Positions 53,323 to 61,757 of a stretch of 64,000 bases of DNA are shown in pieces. A program made the position numbers and the translations under genes. Position 1 is the first letter of the stretch. Each line of letters starts with the position of its first letter. Origin of the DNA: Myxococcales bacterium 68-20 (lineage in GTDB: Bacteria; Myxococcota_A; Polyangia; Polyangiales; Polyangiaceae); contig MKVQ01000042.1 of the NCBI GenBank assembly GCA_001899635.1, positions 1 to 64,000 of the forward strand, read 5' to 3'. The notes under the pieces are model-generated. The model was not told where the DNA came from, made no database searches, and worked only from the letters and a program-made list of their open reading frames with translations.

Positions 53323-54578
53323 TGTGCAGCTCCTTGCGCTCGCGGCTTGGGGCCCGAGAAGTGAAGAACGATCCCATCCCCGACGGCCCAGACGTCGTTC
53401 GGGCCGCTGCCCCACACGCCGCGGAGATGCGGCTTCGGACCGACGGCGAAGGCGGCCGTCGAGGTCGTCCAGTGCGTGCCGTCGTAGTGGAGGAGCATTC
53501 CGTGATCGCCGACGGCCCAGATGTCGTTCGGGCCGGTCCCCCAGATCGCGTTGAGGTGTTCCTTGGTGGGCGACGCGACGATGGTCCAGCGCTCGGCGCC
53601 GGTCGTGTAGCGCCGGATCGTCCCGCCCGCGCCGACCGCCCACACGTCGCCGGGACCGCTGCCCCACACCGAACGGAGCTCGCCACTGGCCTGGCTGTCG
53701 AACGCCGTCCAGTTGGGAACGCCTCCATCCCCCGCCGCGATGCCCTTCGTGTGAAGCGCCGCGCCCGAAGGTCCGACCGCCCAGATGTCCTCCGGTCCGC
53801 TCCCCCACATCGCCGAGATCGACGGGCAGGTTCCGGTCGTGGGGCAGTTCGACATGGGCTTCCAGGCGGCGCCGCCGTCGACGATGACGCTCCGCCAGCT
53901 GCTCTCCTGCGGCTGACCCGACTTCTGGGTGAAGTTCTCTCCGCTGATCCAGACGTCGCTCGCCGAAGTTCCCCAGATCGTCCGGAGGAGCTTGCCTCGC
54001 GATCCCGACACGAGCGCGTAGTCCGCGATGGGCGGGAGCGGCGACCAGATCGCCGTGCCGCCCGAGAATCCGGTCCCGTGGAAGATCACGCCCGGAGAGC
54101 TCGCGATCCACACGTCGTTCGGCCCGCTGCCCCAGACCGCATAGAGCGTCTGAGTCGTCGGCGTCGGGGCCGGCGTCCAGTCGGCGCCGTTCCAGTGGAT
54201 GACCCTCCCCTGAGCGCCCACGACCCAGACGTCGTTCTTTCCGCTCCCCCAGACGGCAGCGAGCCCGAGGCGCGGGTCGAGGTTCGTCTTCGACGGGCAC
54301 CACTCGGCTTCGTCGCAGGTGAGCTCGTGCGTCGTGCAGGTCTCGGCGTCGCCCTCGCATCCGCCGTCGGCGGCATCGTCCGCCCCTGCGTCGCTCGCCC
54401 CGCCGTCGCCGTCCGACGGGATCGTGCTGGTCCCAGCGTCGGTGTCATCGGCGACGCTGGGCTCTTGGGCCGACTCGGCGCAGCTCGCAGAGATCATCAT
54501 GATCCCGCCGAGCGTTGCGAAGCCGAGCATCGCCGTCGCGATGGGTTTGCGGTGCTGACCACGGACCGAAGCCTTCAT
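53319..54578 (-). CDS. Beta-propeller-like surface lipoprotein, copy 1
   Basis: A 419-residue paralogue of the preceding entry, with signal and lipobox SASC (Cys33), Asp/Gly/Ala linker and repeated VWGSGxNDVWxVG blades (AAVWGSGKNDVWVVG, YAVWGSGPNDVWIAS, RTIWGTSASDVWISG, SAMWGSGPEDIWAVG, RSVWGSGPGDVWAVG, NAIWGTGPNDIWAVG, RGVWGSGPNDVWAVG). Several repeats keep a Cys-rich insert. ATG at 54578 is chosen for the signal peptide. The stop overlaps the start of copy 2. Confidence 0.82.
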   Translation of the reverse strand: MKASVRGQHRKPIATAMLGFATLGGIMMISASCAESAQEPSVADDTDAGTSTIPSDGDGGASDAGADDAADGGCEGDAETCTTHELTCDEAEWCPSKTNLDPRLGLAAVWGSGKNDVWVVGAQGRVIHWNGADWTPAPTPTTQTLYAVWGSGPNDVWIASSPGVIFHGTGFSGGTAIWSPLPPIADYALVSGSRGKLLRTIWGTSASDVWISGENFTQKSGQPQESSWRSVIVDGGAAWKPMSNCPTTGTCPSISAMWGSGPEDIWAVGPSGAALHTKGIAAGDGGVPNWTAFDSQASGELRSVWGSGPGDVWAVGAGGTIRRYTTGAERWTIVASPTKEHLNAIWGTGPNDIWAVGDHGMLLHYDGTHWTTSTAAFAVGPKPHLRGVWGSGPNDVWAVGDGIVLHFSGPKPRAQGAAQ

Positions 54579-54622
54579 GGGCTCTACCTCTTCACCGGTT
54601 ACGCGGCGTCGTCGGGGGATGC

Positions 54623-55876
54623 TCACTTCGTCACCGGATCGCCGCCATCGCACTCGACCATGTGGCACTTGCCGGCGATGCAGGGCTGACCGGCGCCGGT
54701 GTCACAGCGGTTTCCGCACGCTCCGCAGTTGGCGCCGTTGATCATGAGATTCGTCTCGCAACCGTTGAGTGGGTTGCCGTCGCAATCACCCCAGCCTTCT
54801 TCGCACTCGTAATCGCAGAAGCCCTTCCGGCAGACCGGGGCGCCGTGGGCGCTGGCGCTGGTGCCGCCTGGGCACCTACGCCCGCAGACCCCGCAGTTCG
54901 CGGGATCGGTCAGCAGGTCGTTGCACGTGAGAGCCGTTCCCGTTCCGCACAGCGCCTCGTTCGGAGCGCAGCCGCACCTCGGCATGCTCGTACCGTCGGC
55001 AATGCAGGGCACGCCCGGGGCGCACTTGTTCCCGCACGTCCCGCAGTTGTTCGGATCGGCGGAGGTGTTGGTCTCACAGCCGTCGAGCTCGACGTCGTTG
55101 TTGCAGTCGGCCCACGTCTGCTTGTAGCCGCTCTTGCAGCGGAGCTTTCCGCACTCGCTTCCGACGCAGCCGTACTCCATGTTCTTGGGAGGCGGCCCGG
55201 CATCGGCGGGGGGTGCACACTTGTTGTCGCACGATCCGCAACGGGAGTCGTTGCTCGAGAGGTCGAAGCAACCGGTGGCGCCGTTCGAATCACACCAGGT
55301 CAGTCCGCTCTTGCACCCGCACTTGCCGGCGAGGCACGGCTGGCCGTCCGGACACTTGTTCCCGCATGCGCCGCAGTTGTTGGCGTCGAAGGAGATGTCG
55401 ATCTCGCAGCCGTCGTCGACGAGCCCGTTGCAGTCCTTGAAGTAGTGGCTCGCCTCGGGGTTGAGGCTGATCTCGGGAACGCACTCGCGCGCGCACGCCC
55501 CTTGGACGCATCGCGTGGCCATGTGCAGGGAGCCGAACATGTCGGGCGGGCACTCGTTCCCGCACGCTCCGCAGTTGGCGTTGTCCGTGAGAAGGTTGTT
55601 CTGGCACTTGTAGCCAACCGAGCCGTAGCTCGGACACGTCGCGTACGGGTACGGGCACTCGGTGCCGATGCAAGCGAGCTCAGGCTCTGGATCGGGCAGG
55701 GAGGCCGCGCCGTCGGCGCCCGCTTCCGGCGTGGGCGGCACGAAGCTCGGAGGCCCCTCGACGCTATCCGATCCTGCGTCGAGCTGCGCGACGACGTCAA
55801 CACCGTCGGTCGCGCACCCGGCATACGCGAAAAGCGTCACTGCCAGCACGCTGCCCACCAGCCAACTTCGCTTCAT
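54623..55876 (-). CDS. Cys-rich NCGxCG-repeat lipoprotein
   Basis: A 417-residue lipoprotein (AYAGC, Cys21). It contains about six copies of a unit like DxxNCGxCGxxCxxGxxC, for example DNANCGACGNECP, DANNCGACGNKCP, DPNNCGTCGNKCA, DPANCGVCGRRCP, NGANCGACGNRCD, plus units without NCG. The even Cys spacing implies disulfide-braced small domains, a common myxobacterial outer-surface design of unknown ligand. It is the first of five consecutive lipoprotein genes, 44 bases from the next. Confidence 0.82.
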   Translation of the reverse strand: MKRSWLVGSVLAVTLFAYAGCATDGVDVVAQLDAGSDSVEGPPSFVPPTPEAGADGAASLPDPEPELACIGTECPYPYATCPSYGSVGYKCQNNLLTDNANCGACGNECPPDMFGSLHMATRCVQGACARECVPEISLNPEASHYFKDCNGLVDDGCEIDISFDANNCGACGNKCPDGQPCLAGKCGCKSGLTWCDSNGATGCFDLSSNDSRCGSCDNKCAPPADAGPPPKNMEYGCVGSECGKLRCKSGYKQTWADCNNDVELDGCETNTSADPNNCGTCGNKCAPGVPCIADGTSMPRCGCAPNEALCGTGTALTCNDLLTDPANCGVCGRRCPGGTSASAHGAPVCRKGFCDYECEEGWGDCDGNPLNGCETNLMINGANCGACGNRCDTGAGQPCIAGKCHMVECDGGDPVTK

Positions 55877-55905
55877 GTGACGTCCTAGTAGCGTCAGGGC
55901 TACGA

Positions 55906-55919
55906 ACGGATCGATCCGT
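55906..55919. promoter_or_regulatory. 14-bp perfect palindrome in the gap before the lipoprotein run
   Basis: ACGGATCGATCCGT lies in the 60-base gap between the secreted barrel-like gene and the Cys-rich lipoprotein gene. A run of six A follows on the plus strand, so on the minus transcript the U-run precedes the palindrome and it does not look like a terminator of these genes. An operator or internal promoter element is possible. Confidence 0.4.
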
Positions 55920-55936
55920 CACGAAAAAAGGTACCG

Positions 55937-57076
55937 CTAGGGGACCGCGATGCCGAGCAGGAGGAGCGGTCGCACCGTCCACGGAGCGAGCAGAAGCGTT
56001 TGGGTCTCGCCACGCGCAACCGCGAACGAGCGCACGAACGGGGCGACGTCGACGGCGAGCTCGAGCTCGAGCACAGGCCGATTGGCAATCATGAGCGGAA
56101 CACGACCGAGGACTCCGGCGCGCATGACGGGGTCGACACGCGAGACGGGGGTGAGCGTCGCATCCACGACGTGAACGAGGCCGGGATCGGCGCGTACGAC
56201 GTCGACGCCCCCGCCGAGAGTCGCGCGCAGATCGAGCGGTGAGCGGATGACCTGAGCGACAGCGGCGAGTCGCAGCGCCCCGGACTCGACCCGGAGCGTG
56301 ACGGGACCGGAGGCCGCCTGCATGGGGAAGCGGTACTGCCCCGAGAGCGTCACGCCGAAGACGCGACGGTCGAACGGGCGCTCGAGCGAGAGAGCCACGA
56401 CGGGCCCGTGCTCGATCGCGTTGTTCGCATATCCACCGATCTCGTAGGCCACGCCGAGGCCGAGCGCGATCTCCTCGCGAGGCGGGCGGCCCGCAGGCGC
56501 CGCGAGCTTCACGCGATCGGGCGACGGACGCGGGCGCTCGGCTTCGCCGACAGACGTCGCTGGAGCCTCGGGCGCAGGCGCCGGCACACCGAGCTCGACC
56601 CGTGCTTCCTCGCGGCTCACGCCGATCTGCCCTCCATGAAGGAGCGCGTCCACGGCCGTCTGCAGCGCCGCCATCGTCGCTTCGCGCGCGATCTCGACGC
56701 GTCCCGCGCGCGGAAAGCGCCGAATGAGGACGCGCGATCCGGAGCGATCGGCGACGTAGAGGATCGTCTCCGACGGCGACGTCGAGTCGATCCACACGCG
56801 CGCGACCATGCCCGCTTCGCCTTCTTCTGCGGCGACGACCTCGTCGGGGCGCACCGAACCGCTCCGACTCGTCTCTGCGCGAACGCCGAGCCGCTCGAGC
56901 TGCTCGACGACGCTGGCATCGATGATCGCCGCTTCGTTGTCGTCGCCGGCGACGATCACCTTCGCGGTCGACGGCCTCGCGATCGCGGGCTCGTCACGTG
57001 CGCTCGCCCGCGTCCCACCACACAACGTGGCGAGCACGGCGCACACGAGGGTCAGACGAGAGAGCGCACGCCGCAC
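55937..57076 (-). CDS. Secreted protein with beta-barrel-like C-terminus
   Basis: A 379-residue protein with a GTG start and a cleavable signal peptide (to about residue 27, ASA-R). Residues 30-155 form an alpha/beta region with a helix-rich end, then a Pro/Ala linker with conserved charge, and from about 200 a series of alternating strands (IALGLGVAYEIGGYA, RRVFGVTLSGQYRFPM, ATLGGGVDVVRA, ELELAVDVAPFV) ending LLLLGIAVP, compatible with an outer-membrane barrel. No family recognised. It lies 44 bases after the membrane/TPR gene and 60 before the Cys-rich lipoprotein. Confidence 0.65.
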   Translation of the reverse strand: MRRALSRLTLVCAVLATLCGGTRASARDEPAIARPSTAKVIVAGDDNEAAIIDASVVEQLERLGVRAETSRSGSVRPDEVVAAEEGEAGMVARVWIDSTSPSETILYVADRSGSRVLIRRFPRAGRVEIAREATMAALQTAVDALLHGGQIGVSREEARVELGVPAPAPEAPATSVGEAERPRPSPDRVKLAAPAGRPPREEIALGLGVAYEIGGYANNAIEHGPVVALSLERPFDRRVFGVTLSGQYRFPMQAASGPVTLRVESGALRLAAVAQVIRSPLDLRATLGGGVDVVRADPGLVHVVDATLTPVSRVDPVMRAGVLGRVPLMIANRPVLELELAVDVAPFVRSFAVARGETQTLLLAPWTVRPLLLLGIAVP

Positions 57077-57120
57077 ACCGATAGATTATTCGCTACCGGC
57101 GCGATAGTGGACGCCCGACG

Positions 57121-57957
57121 TCAGGGTTGAGTCGAAAGCCGCTGTTTTGCGTGAGGCGCGAAGAGCGAGCTCGGGTACGCGGCGAGGAGCGCCTCCCAGG
57201 CACGCCGTTCCTCTTCACGGCGACCGAGCCCCTCGAGCGCGCTCGCGCGCCCGGCGAGCGCGTCCTCGCGGAGCTCGAGCGCCCCCGAGGCGAGGTAGCG
57301 GTCGTACTGGGCGAGCGCGGCGTTGGCTCGACCGTGATCGAGCTCGAGCCGTCCGAGCGTGACGTAGGACGTGGAGGCCTCGGGCGAGCGCGGATGCAGC
57401 GTCTGCAGCTCGCTGTAGAGCGAGCGCGCCATCGCGACGTCGCGCTTGCGGCGCGCATCGTTCGCGAGAGCGAAGATCTCGGCGGCAGAGCGCGTCTCGA
57501 CTACGCGCGCGGCCACGCGTGCAGGAGCGCTTGGCGCCGTGGGGAGCGACGAGACGTCGAGCGTCGGGACGCTCTCGTCCGGCGGCGGGCTCGCCTGCTC
57601 ATGCGCCACGCCGATCGGAGACGGAGACGGAGTCGGCTCCTCGAGCGAAGGCACCGCCGGCGCGGGCGTCGACACCTGCTCGTGGTGTCGGCCGAAGAAG
57701 GCCATCGCCGCCGCGGCCACGAGCAGCGTCGCGGCCGCCGCGAGCGGAACCCATGACCGAGGTCGAAGGACGGTCCGGCTCGCGGCCGGTAACCTTGCGT
57801 GCGCGGCGCGCCGCGCAAGCACCCGATCGGCGACCCGAGCGATCATCGCCCGGTCGCCGGACTGCTCCTCGTCCGCCGGCAGCGCGGCCATGAGCCGACC
57901 AAGGACGCGATCGGCGACCTCGTCCGTCGGGATGTCTTCTTCAGTGCTCATGCTCAT
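57121..57957 (-). CDS. Membrane protein with TPR-like C-terminus, possible sigma-factor partner
   Basis: A 278-residue protein with a cytoplasmic acidic N-terminal part (about 1-67), one membrane helix (about 69-88), a Pro-rich periplasmic linker and a C-terminal TPR-like region (about 165-275: AEIFALANDARRKRDVAMARSLYSELQ, YVTLGRLELDHGRANAALAQYDRYL). Its ATG is 17 bases inside the sigma-factor gene end. The arrangement is typical of an anti-sigma or regulator co-expressed with its sigma factor, but a zinc anti-sigma motif is absent, so the role is inferred from position only. Confidence 0.7.
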   Translation of the reverse strand: MSMSTEEDIPTDEVADRVLGRLMAALPADEEQSGDRAMIARVADRVLARRAAHARLPAASRTVLRPRSWVPLAAAATLLVAAAAMAFFGRHHEQVSTPAPAVPSLEEPTPSPSPIGVAHEQASPPPDESVPTLDVSSLPTAPSAPARVAARVVETRSAAEIFALANDARRKRDVAMARSLYSELQTLHPRSPEASTSYVTLGRLELDHGRANAALAQYDRYLASGALELREDALAGRASALEGLGRREEERRAWEALLAAYPSSLFAPHAKQRLSTQP

Positions 57958-58567
57958 CGACTTCCAGGAGCTCCGACAGCTCGGGATGGACGAGGATCCT
58001 CTCGCGCAGGGCTTGCTTCGCCGTCTGGAGCCGCCCTCGAACGGTGTTCAACGGGACGCCGAGGATCTCGGCGGTCTCCGCGAGCGAATGACCGAGAACG
58101 GCCGTGAGCACCAGCGTCTGCGCCTGCGCCTCCGACAGCGAGCCGAGCAGCTCGTGCAAGAGGCGCTCGCGGCGCCGCGCCTCGAAGGCGCTCCCCGGCC
58201 CCGGCTGGGTCTGATGGGCTTCGTCCGCAGCGAGCACTTCGAGCTTGCGACTACGCGTTCGCGAGTTGCGCAGCGCCTCGAGCGCGCGGAGCGTAGCGAC
58301 CCGTCGCGTGTAGTGACGAATCGAGCTCTCGCTTCTGAAGTCCGGCAGTCCGTCGAGCACGGCGATGAGCGTGTCCTGGAGAAGATCCTCGAGATCGGGA
58401 TGGCTGGCACCGAGCAGGCGACGGAGCGTCTTGAGCGCGACCGGACCGAGCTCCACACAAAGACGGCGCGCGGCGGCAAGGTCGCCATCGAGCGCAGCAC
58501 GGATCTCCCCCTCGAGGGGATCCGGCCCAGCGTGATGCATCGAGCGAGGCGCGGCCAATGCCAGCAT
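57941..58567 (-). CDS. ECF-type RNA polymerase sigma factor
   Basis: A 208-residue group IV sigma factor. Region 2 includes LEDLLQDTLIAVLDGLPDFR, with SSIRHYTRRVATLRALEAL; region 4 reads SEAQAQTLVLTAVLGHSLAETAEILGVPLNTVRGRLQTAKQALRE, the helix-turn-helix that binds the -35. It heads eight minus-strand genes. Its stop lies 17 bases within the next gene. It probably controls its own block. Confidence 0.92.
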   Translation of the reverse strand: MLALAAPRSMHHAGPDPLEGEIRAALDGDLAAARRLCVELGPVALKTLRRLLGASHPDLEDLLQDTLIAVLDGLPDFRSESSIRHYTRRVATLRALEALRNSRTRSRKLEVLAADEAHQTQPGPGSAFEARRRERLLHELLGSLSEAQAQTLVLTAVLGHSLAETAEILGVPLNTVRGRLQTAKQALRERILVHPELSELLEVDEHEH

Positions 58568-58722
58568 CCGTATACCTGGTAGCGTGAGGTCCCGAAACGG
58601 ATCGCCCGGGGAGCGAAAATCGTCGCCCCGGCTCGAACGGCCGAGCTTGGCGCATTGGAGGGCCGGCGGCCCGGCGCGACAAAGCTGGACGGAAAGCGCC
58701 GCGTTCGGGCAACGTCGGGCGA

Positions 58723-59412
58723 ATGCCTGAGTGTCTCGTCCTTGCTCCCACCTCCGATCCTCGTGTGTTCATCGCGCCCGACGGCACGCGCTGCTCGCCG
58801 CCGGACAGCTGGGCGTGCCTGCCCCCCGGCGACGCCGGGCTGACGCGCCGAGTGAAGCTCGCCGGGCCGTCCTGGTCGGTGATCGAGAAGCGGGGCCGGA
58901 AGGCGTTCTCGAAGGGCCTCTGGGCGCCGCGCGAGAACATCGAGTCGCAGCGCGCGGCGATCGAGGCCGAGCGGTCGACCGAGGGCTACGCGAAGAAGCG
59001 TCAGGCCGACGTCGCGCGACGCGAGCGAACACAAGCCGAGTACGTCGTGACGTTCGAAGCGGAGGTGGAGGGCTTCCTCCAGTTCTCGCCGAAGTGGGCC
59101 GAGCTTGGTCGCGCGATGGCCAAGCAGGTCGCCGCCCACGCCACTCCGGTTGGAAGCGGGACCGTGGCGCGCACCAAGCGCATCTCGGTCGCGGAGCGGG
59201 CAGAGGCGGCCGTCATCGCGTGGATGCGCCACCAGACGACGGCCTACGACCAGATGAAGATCCCGCGCATCGCCGGCAAGCGGCGCGAAGTGCGACGCGA
59301 GCTCGCGAGCATCTCGCGCAGCGTGCTCGACCTTCATCGTCGCGACGTCCCGCACGGGATCGCGGCCTGCCCGCTCTGTGCTGCGATCGTGAGCTCCGCC
59401 GCGCGCTCGTGA
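58723..59412 (+). CDS. DUF2293 domain protein
   Basis: A 229-residue protein. The C-terminal half contains AVIAWMRHQTTAYDQMKIPR followed by GKRREVRRELASISRSVLDLHR, the DUF2293 signature. The N-terminal part is specific, with a small Cys-containing region (GTRCSPPDSWACLPPG). A CPLC pair near the end may bind metal. Function unknown; the basic helices suggest nucleic-acid contact. It is divergent from the sigma-factor gene. Confidence 0.8.
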   Translation: MPECLVLAPTSDPRVFIAPDGTRCSPPDSWACLPPGDAGLTRRVKLAGPSWSVIEKRGRKAFSKGLWAPRENIESQRAAIEAERSTEGYAKKRQADVARRERTQAEYVVTFEAEVEGFLQFSPKWAELGRAMAKQVAAHATPVGSGTVARTKRISVAERAEAAVIAWMRHQTTAYDQMKIPRIAGKRREVRRELASISRSVLDLHRRDVPHGIAACPLCAAIVSSAARS

Positions 59413-59522
59413 CGAGCTGATCTGCAGCGCGAGCGAGTCGCCGCTCTTCCGTGTGATTCGTCCAGCTCAGCATGACGGGCGGCTCTGCGATGGCGAAAGT
59501 CGCGTGTATGAACCGCGGCTGC

Positions 59523-60206
59523 ATGCGGAAGGAGCTTCGAGCTGGAGCGTTCATCCTCTCCATCGCCGTCGGTGCGTGCACCGTGACGGCCGGAGAGGAG
59601 AACATTGGCGTGACGTCGCTGGCCTACGAGGCCGCCTCCGTGGTCGTTCCCGAGGGGAGCTCGCTACCGTCACTCGACCTCCCGAGGCCGACGGAGCGCG
59701 GAGCTCCCGTACCGCTGCCCTTGCCCGGCAGCGGTCTCGAGCCCATCGAAGCGATCCCCGACCATTGCCACGCACCCGCGGAGCACGCCTTCGTGGGCGA
59801 TGCGCTGGCGGACGGAGAGGTCCACCTTCCATTCATCGACGAGGCAGCCAACGCGCACATCTTCACCGTCCTCTATGACGTCGGCGATGACGACTGCTTC
59901 CTCGCGAATGACTGGAGCTCGTTCCTCGACGAGTGGGTGACCAGCACCTGCACGCACTTCGTGACGGTCGGGGGGAACATCACGGCGCCGCCGTTCACGT
60001 CGGGCTCGTTCCACGTCTGCTCGGACGAGAACGGCGCACCGATCACGCCGTCGCTCTGTTCGGACAGCCCCGTCCTCGAGAAGTGCAAGGGCCCGGCGGC
60101 TCCCCCGCTGGATCCCGGCGCGCCGACCGTCACCGGCCCCAACGCCATCGCCTACCCTCCGGGGATGGAGACGGAGCCCGAAGAGCAGTTGGCCAGCCGC
60201 GACTGA
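59523..60206 (+). CDS. Unrecognised lipoprotein
   Basis: A 227-residue predicted lipoprotein. I chose MRKELRAGAF (59523), which gives a signal ending AVGAC (Cys19); ATGs at 59472, 59490 and 59508 are alternatives. The mature region is Pro-rich at first, then has six Cys in segments such as IPDHCHAPAEHAFVG, DDDCFLANDWSSFLDEWV, STCTHFVTVGGN and FHVCSDENG, likely disulfide-linked. No family recognised. Confidence 0.65.
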   Translation: MRKELRAGAFILSIAVGACTVTAGEENIGVTSLAYEAASVVVPEGSSLPSLDLPRPTERGAPVPLPLPGSGLEPIEAIPDHCHAPAEHAFVGDALADGEVHLPFIDEAANAHIFTVLYDVGDDDCFLANDWSSFLDEWVTSTCTHFVTVGGNITAPPFTSGSFHVCSDENGAPITPSLCSDSPVLEKCKGPAAPPLDPGAPTVTGPNAIAYPPGMETEPEEQLASRD

Positions 60207-60263
60207 CGCGCGCTGCCACTCCGTTGAAGCTCGACCCGCGCCGAGGCTTGCGGGGGCGAGCGA

Positions 60264-60776
60264 TCAGAACGGGCAGTCGACGAAGCGCCATTTGATCTTC
60301 ACGCGGCCGGCGCTCTTGTCGGCGATTTTCGTGAAGGCCGTGATGCTGAGATCGAGATCGCCCGAATCGCAGCCCGGGCACTTGTCGATGATGCGCACGA
60401 CGACGGTCCCCTTCGGACCGGTCACGGATACGCAGCGCCCGCAGTTCGCCTTCGAATATTGCTCGTCGTTGATCGCAGCCACGAGATAGTCGGGCGGAGT
60501 CTGGATCCCGCACGCGCCGAGGCCCTCGGCGTTGTAGTACGTCGCCTCGCCGGACTCCTCCGGCTCCTGCGGATCGTCGGGCGGGTCGCCGGCGTCCGGC
60601 TTCGAGCCTGCGTCGTCCTCTTCTTGCTCCGTGTCGGTGTCGGTATCGGTGTCGGTGCCGCCGTCGCGCGGTGCGCTCGCATCCGCCGCGCGCAGGCGGC
60701 CGCCGGTGCCGGGCTCGTCGTCCGAACCGCATGCCGCGACGACGAAGGCGAGCGTGAGCAAGGCCAGGCGCATCAT
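60264..60776 (-). CDS. Expansin-like double-psi beta-barrel lipoprotein
   Basis: A 170-residue lipoprotein (VVAAC, Cys16) with a linker of Asp-Thr and acidic repeats. The C-terminal 100 residues have GEATYYNAEGLGACGI, NCGRCVSVTGPKGTVVVRI, DKCPGCDSGDLDLS and AFTKIADKSAGRVKIKW, which match the expansin / barwin-like double-psi barrel, including the HFD-type catalytic Asp in GDLDLS. Expansins loosen plant wall polymers without cutting; bacterial ones may bind peptidoglycan. The second expansin domain is absent. Confidence 0.8.
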   Translation of the reverse strand: MMRLALLTLAFVVAACGSDDEPGTGGRLRAADASAPRDGGTDTDTDTDTEQEEDDAGSKPDAGDPPDDPQEPEESGEATYYNAEGLGACGIQTPPDYLVAAINDEQYSKANCGRCVSVTGPKGTVVVRIIDKCPGCDSGDLDLSITAFTKIADKSAGRVKIKWRFVDCPF

Positions 60777-60897
60777 GGGGCGATTGTACGCGAGCTCGAC
60801 CGATTGGCGGAACAGCGGTCGAGCTCATGCCTCCCAGTCGAGGCGGACCGCGCGCGATGGGCCCGCACGCGGCCGCGTCACAGGATAGAGTGCGTCC

Positions 60898-61653
60898 GTG
60901 CCCCCGCCCGAGCTCTGGACGATCGCCCTGCTCGTGCTCGCCGCATTCGGCGCAGGGCTCGTCGACGCGATCGCCGGAGGCGGCGGCCTCGTCACCGTCC
61001 CCGCGCTCCTCGCCGCAGGCTTGCCGGTCCCCATCGCGCTCGCGACGAACAAGGGTCAGGCCTCGTTCGGCTCCATCTCTTCGTTCTTCTCCTTCTGGAG
61101 CCGGAAGGGCATCGACCGCGCACGTGCGCCGCTCGCCTTCGTGTGCGGATTCGTCGGATCGCTTGCGGGCGCTCAGGTGCTCTTGCTCGTGAAGCCCGAG
61201 CCGCTCAAGCCCGTCGTCCTCGTGCTCCTGCTCGTCGCCGCAGGCATCGTCGCATATCCGCGAAAGCCGACGACGGGCGAGGCCAAACCTTGGGCGATGC
61301 TCGCGCTCGGCCCGATCGCGTTCGTGCTCGGCTTCTACGACGGCTTCTTCGGTCCAGGAGTCGGATCGATGCTCATCGTCGCGTTCGTCCTCGTCTTCGG
61401 CGACACGCTCACGCGAGCCTCGGGGAACGCGAAGGTGGTCAACCTCGCATCGAACCTGGCCGCGCTCCTCCTCTTCTCGATCAAGGGCGCGGTCCTGTGG
61501 CGCGTAGCAGCGCCGATGGCGGCCGCGAACGCCGCGGGCGCCTTCGTCGGTGCACGTCTCGCCGTGAAGCGCGGCGACGGCTTCGTGCGCGTCGTCGTTC
61601 TCTGCGTGGTGAGCGCGCTCGTCCTGAAGATGGCCTACGACCTGCTCCGCTGA
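60898..61653 (+). CDS. TSUP-family (TauE/SafE) membrane transporter
   Basis: A 251-residue protein with about seven or eight membrane helices. The two halves carry the repeated signature: AGLVDAIAGGGGLVTVPALL in the first half, and GFYDGFFGPGVGSML plus LASNLAALL in the second, as in sulfite/taurine-type exporters. It starts with GTG 60898. Substrate could be sulfite or another small organic anion; no sulfur genes are adjacent. Confidence 0.9.
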   Translation: MPPPELWTIALLVLAAFGAGLVDAIAGGGGLVTVPALLAAGLPVPIALATNKGQASFGSISSFFSFWSRKGIDRARAPLAFVCGFVGSLAGAQVLLLVKPEPLKPVVLVLLLVAAGIVAYPRKPTTGEAKPWAMLALGPIAFVLGFYDGFFGPGVGSMLIVAFVLVFGDTLTRASGNAKVVNLASNLAALLLFSIKGAVLWRVAAPMAAANAAGAFVGARLAVKRGDGFVRVVVLCVVSALVLKMAYDLLR

Positions 61654-61757
61654 CGCGAAGACGGCGCGGCGGGCGCCCCAGGGCATCGACCGAGAGGTCG
61701 CACCAAGCGGCCCCCCAAGACGCCCCGAGGTCGTAGTACGATCCGGGGTCGCTTCAC

